DNA of 38,599 nucleotides, taken from positions 1 through 38,599 of the forward strand of contig JAJUHA010000020.1 in assembly GCA_029268145.1 (NCBI GenBank). The letters are read 5' to 3'. The notes below the pieces were generated by a model, which made no database searches, had not been told where the DNA came from, and saw only the letters and a program-made list of their open reading frames with translations. The position numbers were made by a program, and so were the translations under genes. Every line of letters starts with the position of its first letter. Positions within the stretch are counted from its first letter, which is position 1. Source of the stretch: Sphingomonadaceae bacterium. Its GTDB lineage: Bacteria > Pseudomonadota > Alphaproteobacteria > Sphingomonadales > Sphingomonadaceae. This document shows positions 19,356 through 27,659 of the stretch, piece after piece.

Positions 19356-19787
19356 TCAGTCGCCGACGCGGAGCATGATCCGGGGAATCCGGTACCAGCC
19401 GTTGCCGTCGGTGTCGGTGCGCGGCTCGGCGAATTCCGGGATGGCGGCGGTCATGAAGCGGGTCATCTCGGCGTCGAGCCAGGCGCAGCCGCTCGGGTTG
19501 AGCGTGCGCAGCTCGGTCACCTCGTAGCGGCGGTTGCTCACGCCGCGGGCCCGGAACCGGGCCTCGAAGGCATAGCTGTGGAGCAGGCCGTCCGCGCCGG
19601 CCGAAAGACCGGGGCACAGCCCCTCGCGTGTCACCCGGCCGGCAAGCTCGGCCAGCGGGGAGAGGGACTGCTGGAACAGCTGGGGATAGGCCCAGAGCTC
19701 GCCCATGACCCGCTTCTCGGTGGCAGCGGCCTGAGCCGCCACCAGCACCACGACGGCTGCGGCCAGCGCCGGGAACCTGCCCGTCAT
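19356..19787 (-). CDS. Small secreted protein of unknown function
   Basis: 143 residues. An N-terminal signal peptide ([20 protein letters not shown], cleaved near residue 22) predicts export to the periplasm. The mature part has two Cys (in EGLCPGLS and PSGCAWLD) that could form a disulfide, and ends [18 protein letters not shown] do not recognise a family. The ATG overlaps the argB stop by four bases, so it is translated with argB, but a link to arginine synthesis is not implied by the sequence. Confidence 0.75.
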   Translation of the reverse strand: MTGRFPALAAAVVVLVAAQAAATEKRVMGELWAYPQLFQQSLSPLAELAGRVTREGLCPGLSAGADGLLHSYAFEARFRARGVSNRRYEVTELRTLNPSGCAWLDAEMTRFMTAAIPEFAEPRTDTDGNGWYRIPRIMLRVGD

Positions 19788-20707
19788 GCCTCGCTCCTCA
19801 CCAGCGTCCCCGCCCCTTCCCGGGTGAAGATCTCGAGCAGCATGGCATGGGGAACCCGCCCGTCAAGAATGACGGCGGCATCCACCCCGCCCTCGACCGC
19901 CGCAACGCAGGTCTCGAGCTTGGGAATCATCCCCCCGGTGATGGTGCCATCGGCCACCAGCTCGGCCACGCGACCCGGCGTGAGATCGGTCAGCAGCTCT
20001 CCCGACTTCGAGAGCACGCCGGGCACGTCGGTCAGGAGGAAGAGCCGCGCCGCGCCGACCGCTGCCGCGATCGCCCCGGCCATGGTGTCGGCATTGATGT
20101 TGTAGGTCGCGCCATCCCGCCCTGCGGCAATCGGGGCGATGACGGGGATGAGATCGGCCGCGGTCAGCACGTCGAGCAGGGTGCGGTCGACATGGGCCGG
20201 ATCGCCGACGAAGCCGAGATCCACCACCTGTTCGAGCATCGAGCCCGGATCCCGCCGGGTCCGCGCGACCTTCTCGGCGACGACCAGGCCCGAATCCTTG
20301 CCCGAGAGGCCGACGGCCCGCCCGCCGGCCTGGGCGATCCAGGTGACCAGCTCCTTGTTGATGGCGGAAAGCACCATTTCGGCCACTTCGGCCGTTGCGG
20401 CATCGGTCACGCGCAGGCCGTCAACAAAGCGGCTTTCATGCCCGAGCCGCGTCAGCATGGCGCCGATCTGCGGCCCGCCGCCATGGACCACGATCGGCCG
20501 GATGCCGACGGCCTCGAGGAGCACGATGTCCTCGGCGAAGTCGCGCGCCAGCGCCGGATCGCCCATGGCGTGCCCGCCATATTTCACCACGAAGCTCTTG
20601 CCCCGGTAGCGCTGGAGATAGGGCAGCGCCTCGACCAGCGTCTCCGCCTTGGCGAGCATGGCCGGATCGGGAAGGGACGAGGGGCGACTCTGCGGCGTCA
20701 CGGGCAT
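19784..20707 (-). CDS. argB: Acetylglutamate kinase
   Basis: 307 residues; second step of arginine synthesis (phosphorylates N-acetylglutamate). Amino-acid-kinase features: [12 protein letters not shown] with the catalytic lysine, the [12 protein letters not shown] loop, [17 protein letters not shown], and [12 protein letters not shown] near the C-terminus. The N-terminal helix ([16 protein letters not shown]) is typical of arginine-feedback-regulated hexameric enzymes. The start is ATG 20707; ATG 20659, just before this helix, is an alternative. It is divergent from the DUF937 gene. Confidence 0.95.
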   Translation of the reverse strand: MPVTPQSRPSSLPDPAMLAKAETLVEALPYLQRYRGKSFVVKYGGHAMGDPALARDFAEDIVLLEAVGIRPIVVHGGGPQIGAMLTRLGHESRFVDGLRVTDAATAEVAEMVLSAINKELVTWIAQAGGRAVGLSGKDSGLVVAEKVARTRRDPGSMLEQVVDLGFVGDPAHVDRTLLDVLTAADLIPVIAPIAAGRDGATYNINADTMAGAIAAAVGAARLFLLTDVPGVLSKSGELLTDLTPGRVAELVADGTITGGMIPKLETCVAAVEGGVDAAVILDGRVPHAMLLEIFTREGAGTLVRSEA

Positions 20708-20771
20708 CCGCGCGCCTTGGCAGCCCTCGCCGGCCAAGGAAAGGGGAGCCCCGGCCGTTCGGCGAGGCGGA

Positions 20772-20800
20772 TTGCGCCCCCGTCACCGGATCGCTAGACC
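20772..20800 (+). promoter_or_regulatory. Promoter of the DUF937-GH1 operon
   Basis: TTGCGC (20772-20777), 17-base spacer, TAGACC (20795-20800). Here the leader is about 15 bases and holds a GAAGAAGGGG ribosome binding site, unlike the leaderless genes. The -10 context GCTAGACC is close to the Caulobacter consensus GCTANAWC. Confidence 0.55.
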
Positions 20801-20821
20801 GGCGGGGAAGAAGGGGTTCCC

Positions 20822-21397
20822 ATGCAGCAACTCATCAACGCGCTCGGCGGCCCGGCAGGGATCGCCGCGATGGCGCGCGAACTCGGTGTCGACCAGACGA
20901 TGGTGGAGAAGGGCGCGGCGGCGCTGCTGCCGGCCGTGCTCGGCGGGTTCAAGCAGCAGGCGGCCACCCAGCCCGACGGCCTCGCCGGCCTGGTGGGCAT
21001 GCTCGGAAAGATGGGGGGCGGCGGCCTCCTCGATTCGGTCCTCGGCAGCGAGCCCACTCCGGTCGAGCAGGGGAATGCCGTGCTCGGCCAGATCTTCGGC
21101 TCCAAGGATGTGTCGCGCACGGTAGCCCAGCAGGCGGCGGGCCAGACCGGCATCGGCGCCGACCTCCTCAAGAAGATGCTGCCGATGGTGGCCATGGCCG
21201 CGGCGGGCTTCATGGCCAAGCAGGCGGCGGCCTCGCCGGCCGGGAACGGCGGTGGCGGCCTTCTCGGCTCCGTCGTCTCGGCCCTGACCGGTGGCGGCCA
21301 GCAGGGCGGTGGCGGGCTGGGTGCGATCGCCAGCCTGATTGACATGGATGGCGACGGCAATCCGCTCGACGACATCATGCGCCTGGTGAACCGCTAG
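20822..21397 (+). CDS. DUF937 domain protein
   Basis: 191 residues. The N-terminal part (MQQLINALGGPAGIAAMARE, then LPAVLGGFKQQ) is the helical DUF937 repeat, followed by a Gly-rich, low-complexity middle. A second helical segment contains LLKKMLPMVAMAAAGFMAKQ. The C-terminus carries DMDGDGNPLDD, an EF-hand/dockerin-like calcium-loop motif. No signal peptide. Function is unknown for the family. The gene is followed 3 bases later by a beta-glucosidase. Confidence 0.85.
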   Translation: MQQLINALGGPAGIAAMARELGVDQTMVEKGAAALLPAVLGGFKQQAATQPDGLAGLVGMLGKMGGGGLLDSVLGSEPTPVEQGNAVLGQIFGSKDVSRTVAQQAAGQTGIGADLLKKMLPMVAMAAAGFMAKQAAASPAGNGGGGLLGSVVSALTGGGQQGGGGLGAIASLIDMDGDGNPLDDIMRLVNR

Positions 21398-21400
21398 CCC

Positions 21401-22783
21401 ATGGCCCTGCGCTTCCCCGAGGGGTTCCTCTGGGGGATGGCGACATCGGCCTACCAGATCGAGGGCGCGCCCGACGCCGACGGCAAGGGCCCCTCGATCT
21501 GGGACAGCTTCTGCAAGGTCCCCGGCAACATCCGCAATGGCGAAAGCGGCGGGGTCGCCATCGACCACTACCGCCGCTACCGCTCGGACGTGGCGCTCAT
21601 GCGCGACCTCGGCGTCCAGGCCTATCGCTTCTCCATCTCCTGGCCACGCCTCTTCCCAGAGGGCGACGGGGCGCCCAACCCGGCCGGACTCGACTTCTAC
21701 ACCCGCCTCGTCGACTGCCTGCTCGAGGCGGGGATCCGGCCCTTCGCCACGCTCTACCACTGGGACCTGCCGCAGGCGCTCCAGGACAGGTTCGGCGGCT
21801 GGCAGAGCCGCGCGACGGCACAGGCCTTCGCCCGCTACGCCGGCTTCGTTGCGCGCCACCTGTCTGACCGTGTGCAGGACATCATCACGATCAACGAGTT
21901 CCGCTCGTTCGTTGACATGGGATATCAGGGTCTCGAAGTGCCCGTGGGCGGGCGCACGGTGCGCATCAGCCTCGCGCCCGGCCTTGCGCTCGACCGCCGG
22001 GGCCTCGCGCAGGTGCGCCATCACGCCCTTCTCGGCCATGGCCTCGCCGTCCAGGCGATCCGTGCCGAAGGCCGGCCGGGCACCCGCGTCGGCCCGGCGG
22101 AGAATGTCGAGGTCCCCATCCCGGTCAGCGCGACGCCGGCCAATGTCGCCGCCGCCCGGGCGGCCTTGCGGGACCTCAACGGCCCCTTCCTCACCCCCAT
22201 GCTCGAGGGCGCCTACGACGCCGCCTGGCTGGCGGCGCAGGGCGCCGACGCGCCGGAGGTGGCGCCCGGCGACATGGAGGCGATCGGCGCGCCGCTCGAT
22301 TTCGTCGGGCTCAACATCTACCGCCCCTCGGCCTATGTGATGGCCGAGGATTCCCGGCGCGGCTGGCGCGCCATGCGCCTCAACCCCTCCCACCCGCAGA
22401 TGGATTCGGCCTGGCACCTGCTCGACCCCGAGGCTCTGCACTGGGGCCCGCGCCTGGTCCACGAGGTCTGGGCGCCGACGTGCCTCCACATCACCGAGAA
22501 TGGCTGCGCAGCGAGGGACGCACCCGGGACCGACGGCGAAGTCCATGACACCGACCGGCTCATGTATCTGCGCGCGGCCTGCGCCGCGCTCCACCGCGCG
22601 ATCGACGCCGGCGCACCGGTTGCCGGCAGCTTCTTCTGGTCCGCCTTCGACAATTTCGAGTGGACCGACGGCCTCCAGCGCCGGTTCGGGATGATCCACG
22701 TGGACTTCGCAACCCAGGTCCGCACGCCCAAGCTCTCGGCCCTGTGGTTTCGCGACAGCGCGCACGCCAACGCCGTCCTGTGA
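21401..22783 (+). CDS. Glycoside hydrolase family 1 beta-glucosidase
   Basis: 460-residue (beta/alpha)8 enzyme that retains configuration. The N-terminus FPEGFLWGMATSAYQIEGAP is classic GH1. The acid/base Glu is E166 in TINEF and the nucleophile is E366 in ITENG. The usual TFNEP motif has Phe in place of Pro here. SFFWSAFDNFEWTDGL near the C-terminus forms the sugar-binding site. No signal peptide, so it acts in the cytoplasm on imported glucosides. It is in an operon with DUF937 (3-base gap); no sugar transporter is nearby. Confidence 0.93.
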   Translation: MALRFPEGFLWGMATSAYQIEGAPDADGKGPSIWDSFCKVPGNIRNGESGGVAIDHYRRYRSDVALMRDLGVQAYRFSISWPRLFPEGDGAPNPAGLDFYTRLVDCLLEAGIRPFATLYHWDLPQALQDRFGGWQSRATAQAFARYAGFVARHLSDRVQDIITINEFRSFVDMGYQGLEVPVGGRTVRISLAPGLALDRRGLAQVRHHALLGHGLAVQAIRAEGRPGTRVGPAENVEVPIPVSATPANVAAARAALRDLNGPFLTPMLEGAYDAAWLAAQGADAPEVAPGDMEAIGAPLDFVGLNIYRPSAYVMAEDSRRGWRAMRLNPSHPQMDSAWHLLDPEALHWGPRLVHEVWAPTCLHITENGCAARDAPGTDGEVHDTDRLMYLRAACAALHRAIDAGAPVAGSFFWSAFDNFEWTDGLQRRFGMIHVDFATQVRTPKLSALWFRDSAHANAVL

Positions 22784-22910
22784 GGGGCGATTGCCGGTGA
22801 CGGGCACCTGGCTGCGACGCACTCGGCATCGCGCCCGACCGGCGCTTGCATTCCGCCCCTGCGTTCCGCCAAGGCGGGGCATCGGCTTTCGGCCTGCTCG
22901 GGGGACCTTC

Positions 22911-23801
22911 ATGCGTCGTGTTGCACTTTCCACCCTTGTCCTTCTCGCGGCTCCGCTCGAGGCGCAGGTCCCGCTGCCGCAGCCGGTCCGGGCCATGGTG
23001 GAGCGGGCTGCCGAAAGCGGAGACGCGGCGAAGATCGAGGCCGTCGTCGCCGTCGCGAAGGAGACCAACCCGGAGTCCGCAGCCGAGATTGACGCGATCG
23101 TCGCGGCAATCGCCGAACGCCGGGAAGCCGCGCGGGTGGAGTCGCTGAAGACCGCGGGCTTCCTCGACAACTGGAAGGGGCGGCTCGATTTGGGCGGCTC
23201 GATCCAGACCGGCAATGCCGACACCAAGAACCTCGCGCTTGGGCTCGATCTCGTCCGGGATGGCCTGCGCTGGCGGCATCGCCTGGAGGCCGCGGCCGAC
23301 ATGCAGCGATCGAACGGCATGACCGACCAGGAGCGGATCCTCGCCGCCTGGCAGTCGGACTGGCGCCTTTCCGATGCGCTCTATCTCTACGGCCGCTTCG
23401 GCTATGAGCGGAACTTCGATGCAGGCATCGCGCGGCGCTTCATCGAGTCGGCCGGGGTCGGCTGGCGCGTGCTGCGCAGGGAGACCATGAGCTGGGACCT
23501 CGAGGGCGGTCCGGCCCTGCAGCAGACCCGCTATTTTGACGGCAGCAGCGAGAACGGCTTCGCCTTCCGCGGCGCCAGCCGCTTCGCCTGGGAATTCGCG
23601 CCAGGCACCCGGCTCACCAACGACAGTTTCCTGCTCGTCGCCGAGGCCAGCACGGTCAACAACACGCTGGCGGTCTCGACCACGCTGTGGAAGGCGCTGT
23701 CGGCGGGCGTCTCCTTCACCGTCCAGTGGGAGGAGGAGCCGGCACTTGGCCTCAGGTCGACGAGCACGGTGACGCGCTTCACCCTCGGCTACGGCTTCTG
23801 A
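22911..23801 (+). CDS. DUF481 family outer-membrane-type protein
   Basis: 296 residues. The signal peptide [19 protein letters not shown] is followed by an Ala/Glu-rich helical region (about 20-80) and then a beta-rich DUF481 (YdiY-like) domain with alternating strands, e.g. [18 protein letters not shown] and [17 protein letters not shown], ending in aromatic F at TLGYGF as outer-membrane proteins do. A salt-induced outer membrane protein is a common database name; the role is not established. The start is ATG 22911 behind CGGGGGA. The preceding 127 bases hold no clear signal. It is convergent with the CoA ligase. Confidence 0.85.
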   Translation: MRRVALSTLVLLAAPLEAQVPLPQPVRAMVERAAESGDAAKIEAVVAVAKETNPESAAEIDAIVAAIAERREAARVESLKTAGFLDNWKGRLDLGGSIQTGNADTKNLALGLDLVRDGLRWRHRLEAAADMQRSNGMTDQERILAAWQSDWRLSDALYLYGRFGYERNFDAGIARRFIESAGVGWRVLRRETMSWDLEGGPALQQTRYFDGSSENGFAFRGASRFAWEFAPGTRLTNDSFLLVAEASTVNNTLAVSTTLWKALSAGVSFTVQWEEEPALGLRSTSTVTRFTLGYGF

Positions 23802-23807
23802 TCCCGC

Positions 23808-25454
23808 TCAGGCGCCCACTGCTGCCGCGGCCGGGAAGCGGAAGTCGCGGAACTGCTCCCGAAGCGCCACCTTCTTGATCTTGCCGGTCGCGGTGTGCGG
23901 GATCTCGTCGACGAAGACGATCGCATCTGGCATCCACCATTTCGCGATCTTGTCGGCGAGGAAGGCGCGCACGTCGGCCTCGGTCACCTCCGCTCCCTCC
24001 TTGCGGACGAGGACCAGCAGCGGCCGCTCGTCCCACTTGGGATGAGGCAGGCCGATGACCGCGGCCTCGGCGATCCCGGGGCAGCCGACCGCGACATTCT
24101 CGAGGTCGATCGAGGAGATCCACTCCCCGCCCGACTTGATGACATCCTTCGAGCGGTCGACGATCTGCATGTAGCCGAGCGGGTCGATGGTCGCGACGTC
24201 GCCGGTGTCGAACCAGCCGTCGGCATCGAGGATGTCGCCGCCGTCCCCCTTGAAGTAGCGGCCGACCACCCAGGGCCCGCGGACCATCAGCCGGCCGAAG
24301 GTGCGGCCGTCGCGCGGCAGGAGATTGCCGTCATCGTCCTTGAGGCACATCTCGACCCCGAACAGCGGCCGGCCCTGCTTCACCCGATAGTCGAGCTCCT
24401 GCTCGTAGGGCAGGGCCGCGACTTCCGGGAGCGGCGTTCCGACCGTGCCGAGCGGCGACATCTCGGTCATGCCCCACAGCTGCATGACCCGGACGTTGTA
24501 GAGCCGGTCGTAGGTCTCGATCATGCTTCGCGGCACGGCCGAGCCGCCCACGCCGGTCATCTTCAGCGCGCCCAGATCGCCTCCCGTCTTCTCCAGATGC
24601 TGCATCATGGAGAGCCAGATCGTCGGCACGGCCAGGGCAAGATCGACCTTCTCCTCGACGATCAGCTTCTGCAGCGTCGGCGCGTCGAAGTTCGGTCCTG
24701 CCATCACCAGCTTCGCGCCGCACGCCGCCGCCGTGTAGGGGATGGACCAGGCATTGGCGTGATACATGGGCGCGATCGGCATGATGACCGAGCGCGCGCC
24801 CACCGCGAAGGTGTCGGTCATGCACGCCGCCATGGCGTGCAGCACGTTGGAACGGTGGGAATATTCAACGCCCTTGGGATTGCCGGTCGTGCCCGAGGTG
24901 TAGCACAGCCCCGATGGCGCGGTCTCCTCCACCACCGTCCAGGGCCTGTCGTCGGGCACGTCGGCGATCCAGTCCTCGTAGCAGAGGAAATCGAGACTGG
25001 CATCCGCCGGCATGTGCGCCCGATCGGTCAGGAGCACATAGGTCTCGACGGTCGCGAACCGGGGCGCCAGCTTCTCGACCAGCTTCACGAAGCTGAGGTC
25101 GAGGAACAGCATCCTGTCCTCGGCATGGTTGGCGATGTAGACGATCTGGTCCTCGAACAGGCGCGGATTGATGGTGTGCGCCACCCCGCCCATGCCGGAG
25201 ATGCCGTACCAGCTCTCGACATGGCGGTGGGTGTTCCAGGCCAGCGTCGCCACCCGGTCCCCGGGGCGGATCCCCGCGCGCCGCAGCGCCTCGGCCACGC
25301 GCCGCGCCCGGGACCGGACGCTGGCCCAGGTCGAGCGGTTGAGGCTGCCCTCGCAGGTCAGGCTGACGACCTCGCGCCGGCCGTGATTCTCCGCCGCATG
25401 GTCAATGAGCTTCCAGACCAGAAGCGGCCACTCCTGCATGGACCCGTGGATCAT
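23808..25454 (-). CDS. Acyl-CoA ligase (medium/long-chain fatty acid type)
   Basis: 548-residue adenylate-forming enzyme that activates a carboxylic acid as its CoA thioester. The AMP-binding P-loop is [11 protein letters not shown] at 185-195. The hinge region reads [16 protein letters not shown] and the catalytic lysine is K525 (ATGKIKK). The N-terminus and overall layout match the group annotated as medium- or long-chain fatty-acid or 3-(methylthio)propionyl-CoA ligases; sequence alone does not fix the acid. The ATG at 25454 has a GGGAGG ribosome binding site and a good promoter. It is divergent from the SOS-box peptide gene. Confidence 0.9.
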   Translation of the reverse strand: MIHGSMQEWPLLVWKLIDHAAENHGRREVVSLTCEGSLNRSTWASVRSRARRVAEALRRAGIRPGDRVATLAWNTHRHVESWYGISGMGGVAHTINPRLFEDQIVYIANHAEDRMLFLDLSFVKLVEKLAPRFATVETYVLLTDRAHMPADASLDFLCYEDWIADVPDDRPWTVVEETAPSGLCYTSGTTGNPKGVEYSHRSNVLHAMAACMTDTFAVGARSVIMPIAPMYHANAWSIPYTAAACGAKLVMAGPNFDAPTLQKLIVEEKVDLALAVPTIWLSMMQHLEKTGGDLGALKMTGVGGSAVPRSMIETYDRLYNVRVMQLWGMTEMSPLGTVGTPLPEVAALPYEQELDYRVKQGRPLFGVEMCLKDDDGNLLPRDGRTFGRLMVRGPWVVGRYFKGDGGDILDADGWFDTGDVATIDPLGYMQIVDRSKDVIKSGGEWISSIDLENVAVGCPGIAEAAVIGLPHPKWDERPLLVLVRKEGAEVTEADVRAFLADKIAKWWMPDAIVFVDEIPHTATGKIKKVALREQFRDFRFPAAAAVGA

Positions 25455-25472
25455 CCGAAACCTCCCGCGGCC

Positions 25473-25501
25473 CGGCTAACAGATGCTCGGGCCGCTTCCA
25501 A
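25473..25501 (-). promoter_or_regulatory. Promoter of the acyl-CoA ligase
   Basis: Minus strand TTGGAA (25501-25496), 17-base spacer, TAGCCG (25478-25473), then a short leader with GGGAGG before the ATG. It lies back to back with the LexA-controlled promoter; the two -35 elements are 7 bases apart. Confidence 0.55.
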
Positions 25502-25508
25502 GACGGGC

Positions 25509-25537
25509 TTGACGCAAGCAGAACAAAGGAAGAACAT
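25509..25537 (+). promoter_or_regulatory. SOS-type promoter of the 38-codon peptide gene
   Basis: TTGACG (25509-25514), 17-base spacer, GAACAT (25532-25537). The LexA box fills most of the spacer and its right half-site overlaps the -10, so bound repressor would block RNA polymerase. The leader of about 25 bases ends with the ribosome binding site CGGAG. Confidence 0.6.
25521..25535. promoter_or_regulatory. LexA box (GAAC-N7-GAAC)
   Basis: GAAC at 25521-25524, seven bases, GAAC at 25532-25535. This direct repeat is exactly the alphaproteobacterial LexA operator (GTTC-N7-GTTC read on the other strand). Its position between -35 and -10 is the usual one for an SOS gene. The acyl-CoA ligase promoter lies outside the box. 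Confidence 0.75.
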
Positions 25538-25569
25538 TCGTCCGATTCGGACCGTTCTGCCGGAGATGG

Positions 25570-25686
25570 ATGATGGCACTCGTCTCGATGGGCGCGCTCG
25601 TGCTGCTTCTCGGCACGGCGCTCGCCATGCTGCACCGCCAGCGCAACGCCCTGTGGAACGCGCTTTCGGGAAGCGCCGGCGGCTGA
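25570..25686 (+). CDS. 38-residue single-span membrane peptide, SOS-controlled
   Basis: A short ORF below usual gene-finding limits. ATG 25570 is followed at once by ATG 25573; the ribosome binding site CGGAG (25561-25565) fits either. Residues 2 to about 20 form one hydrophobic span (MALVSMGALVLLLGTALAM), followed by a basic stretch (HRQRNALWNAL) and a small Gly/Ser tail, suggesting an inner-membrane peptide with a cytoplasmic positive tail. 34 of 38 codons end in G or C, as expected for a real gene here. It lies directly behind a LexA box and is convergent with pssA. Small SOS-induced membrane peptides known elsewhere inhibit division (SidA of Caulobacter, 29 residues) or depolarise the membrane (TisB of E. 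coli). Its actual role is inference. Confidence 0.65.
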   Translation: MMALVSMGALVLLLGTALAMLHRQRNALWNALSGSAGG

Positions 25687-25723
25687 CCTGCCGCGCCTGC
25701 GGCCATGCAGCGAACGGTGCCGG

Positions 25724-26575
25724 TCACGGCCCCGGCGGCGCAGGCTCCCCGTCGGCGCCCCCGGCGGCGGGCGCAGGAACCGGCCCGGACGCCGGGGCCA
25801 GCGCCGCGCGCCGCCTGCGGTAGCTCGCCCAGGCAAGGGGAATCGACAGCGCGTAGAGAAGCGCGAGCAGGAACAGCGTCGCCCAGGGCGCGAGCGCCAG
25901 GAAGGCCGCAGCAAGCCCCACGCTCGCCAGCACCGGCACCCGGGCGTGGGCGGGAAGCCGGAGCGAGGTGCTGCTCCACGTCGGCAGCGTCGAGACCATG
26001 AGACCGGCGGCAAGCAGGATCACCGCCCCGGCGATGGCGCCGCGCAGTTCTGGCTCAGCATCGAGCGGGCCATCGAGCGCAAGGCTCAGGAACAGCGGCG
26101 AAAGCGCAAGCCCCGCGCCGGCCGGCGCCGGCACTCCGGTCAGGAACCCCAGCCGCTTGCGCGGCGTCTCCTCCTCGTCGAGGGCGGCATTGAACCGGGC
26201 CAGGCGAAGCGCGCAGCACAGCGCGAGTGCAAGCGCGACGACCCAGCCGAAGCGCCCGACATCCTGCAGCGCCCAGAGATAGAGGATGAGCGCGGGCGCG
26301 ACGCCGAACGCGGTCACATCGGACAGGGAATCGAGCTCGGCGCCGAACCGCGACGTGCCGCGCAGCAGCCGGGCCACCCGCCCGTCCAGCCCGTCGAGCA
26401 CGGCGGCAACCACGATGGCGGTCGCGGCCTTCTCCCACTCGCCCGCAATGGCGAAGCGCACGCCGGTTGCCCCGGCAACCAGCGCCAGCATGGTGATGGC
26501 GTTGGGAATGATGGTCCGCAGCGGAACCGCGCGCAGCCGCGCGCCGGACCGGGCCTGGAAGGGCGATTCATCCAT
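25724..26575 (-). CDS. pssA: CDP-diacylglycerol-serine O-phosphatidyltransferase
   Basis: 283-residue membrane enzyme that makes phosphatidylserine from CDP-diacylglycerol and serine. The CDP-alcohol phosphotransferase motif (D-G-x2-A-R-x8-G-x3-D-x3-D) is complete: D64, G65, A68, R69, G78, D82 and D86, with D61 before it. About seven to eight hydrophobic segments follow. The C-terminal 30 residues are Pro/Ala-rich. It lies downstream of psd (122 bases), giving the usual psd-pssA pair for phosphatidylethanolamine synthesis, but a separate weak promoter is present. Confidence 0.95.
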   Translation of the reverse strand: MDESPFQARSGARLRAVPLRTIIPNAITMLALVAGATGVRFAIAGEWEKAATAIVVAAVLDGLDGRVARLLRGTSRFGAELDSLSDVTAFGVAPALILYLWALQDVGRFGWVVALALALCCALRLARFNAALDEEETPRKRLGFLTGVPAPAGAGLALSPLFLSLALDGPLDAEPELRGAIAGAVILLAAGLMVSTLPTWSSTSLRLPAHARVPVLASVGLAAAFLALAPWATLFLLALLYALSIPLAWASYRRRRAALAPASGPVPAPAAGGADGEPAPPGP

Positions 26576-26583
26576 GGCCGCTG

Positions 26584-26612
26584 CCCTTAGCCACCGCTCC
26601 GCCGGGGGCGGA
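26584..26612 (-). promoter_or_regulatory. Possible pssA promoter (leaderless)
   Basis: Minus strand TCCGCC (26612-26607), 17-base spacer, TAAGGG (26589-26584), then 8 bases to the ATG. The -10 position fits the local pattern but the -35 is poor. The rest of the 122-base psd-pssA gap shows nothing else. Confidence 0.3.
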
Positions 26613-26697
26613 CCATCTGGCCTCCAGGCCGGGCGGGTGTCGGACTGCGCATCCCCCGCAACCTAGGCCATGCGGCCCGCGCGACAAGGCCGGCCCG

Positions 26698-27540
26698 TCA
26701 GCCACGCCGCGCCAGCACGGTCTCGCCACCGATGGTCCGCTGGCCCTTGCGGGCAGTCACGATCCAGCCCCGGGGCACGTAGAGGTCGGTGCGGCTGCCG
26801 AAGCGGATGAGACCATAGCGCTGGCCCGGCGCCAGCATCGCGCCTGGATGGACGAAGGAGACGATGCGGCGCGCGACGAGGCCGGCGATCTGCACCACCC
26901 CGACCTTGGTGCCGTCGAGCGCCTCCACCACCATGCAGGAGCGCTCATTGTCCTCGCTCGCCTTGTCGAGGTTCGCGTTCAGGAACAGGCCGGGCACATA
27001 GACGAGGCGGCGCACCGTGCCGGCGATCGGCGTGCGGTTCACATGCACGTCGAAGACGGAAAGGAAGATCGAGATGCGCGTCAGCCGGCCTTCCTCGAGC
27101 CCGTCGGGGCCGACGAGCTGGCGGGGCACCTCGACCTCGGCAATCTGGGAGACAAGCCCGTCGGCCGGAGCGAGCAGCTGGTCGTCGCCCGGCGGCACGC
27201 TGCGCTCGGGGTCGCGGAAGAAGGCCGCGATCGCCGCCGCCGCCACAAGCGCACCCCACCCGAGCGCGGTCCACCCGAACAGGAAGGCGAGGAGGGCCAC
27301 GGCCACGGCGACGCCAACGAACGGCCAGCCCTCGCGGTGCACCATGGGCCAGCGCCATTCGACGGGCGGGCCGGCGCCGCCCGCAGCCGGCGCCGCCGCC
27401 ACGGCTTCGCCCGGCGCCGCCGACGGCAGGTCGGCCAGTGCCGGGGGCGAAAGCGGAGGAAGCGGCGACGCCGGCGCGGCGGCCGGCTCCGTGCCTGCGC
27501 CCGCATCTGCCCCGCCGGCACCCGAAGGCTTGTTTGTCAT
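26698..27540 (-). CDS. psd: Phosphatidylserine decarboxylase
   Basis: 280 residues; converts phosphatidylserine to phosphatidylethanolamine. It belongs to the short, single-span class: hydrophobic segment at about 72-106, catalytic core with PADGLVSQIAEVE and FLSVFDVHVNRTPIAG, and the self-cleavage site RFGSRTDLY, where S249 becomes the pyruvoyl group. Residues 1-60 are a Pro/Ala-rich extension not needed by the family. The promoter, 7 bases upstream of ATG 27540, supports translating it, but ATG 27345 (MVHREGWPF) is the conventional start. Confidence 0.94.
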   Translation of the reverse strand: MTNKPSGAGGADAGAGTEPAAAPASPLPPLSPPALADLPSAAPGEAVAAAPAAGGAGPPVEWRWPMVHREGWPFVGVAVAVALLAFLFGWTALGWGALVAAAAIAAFFRDPERSVPPGDDQLLAPADGLVSQIAEVEVPRQLVGPDGLEEGRLTRISIFLSVFDVHVNRTPIAGTVRRLVYVPGLFLNANLDKASEDNERSCMVVEALDGTKVGVVQIAGLVARRIVSFVHPGAMLAPGQRYGLIRFGSRTDLYVPRGWIVTARKGQRTIGGETVLARRG

Positions 27541-27547
27541 GGGCGCG

Positions 27548-27576
27548 AACCTAGGGCCTCGAGGCGGGAAAGCGAA
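27548..27576 (-). promoter_or_regulatory. Promoter of psd (leaderless)
   Basis: Minus strand TTCGCT (27576-27571), 17-base spacer, TAGGTT (27553-27548), then 7 bases to ATG 27540. Confidence 0.45.
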
Positions 27577-27624
27577 GCCCCTCCGCCTTGGATTCCCTGG
27601 CGAGGGCTGCGGCGGGCCATCCCC

Positions 27625-27653
27625 TTTCCCCGCCCCGGCCCCTTGTCTATGCG
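27625..27653 (+). promoter_or_regulatory. Promoter of heme A synthase gene (leaderless)
   Basis: TTTCCC (27625-27630), 17-base spacer, TATGCG (27648-27653), then 6 bases to ATG 27660. The -35 is weak; the spacing and -10 position fit the pattern of neighbouring genes. Confidence 0.4.
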
Positions 27654-27659
27654 GTCGCC

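Noticed and set aside
25566-25823. Alternative frame through the SOS-peptide region (ATG at 25566)
   Set aside because: It is Arg-rich, lacks third-position G/C bias and is a shadow of pssA and the ligase.
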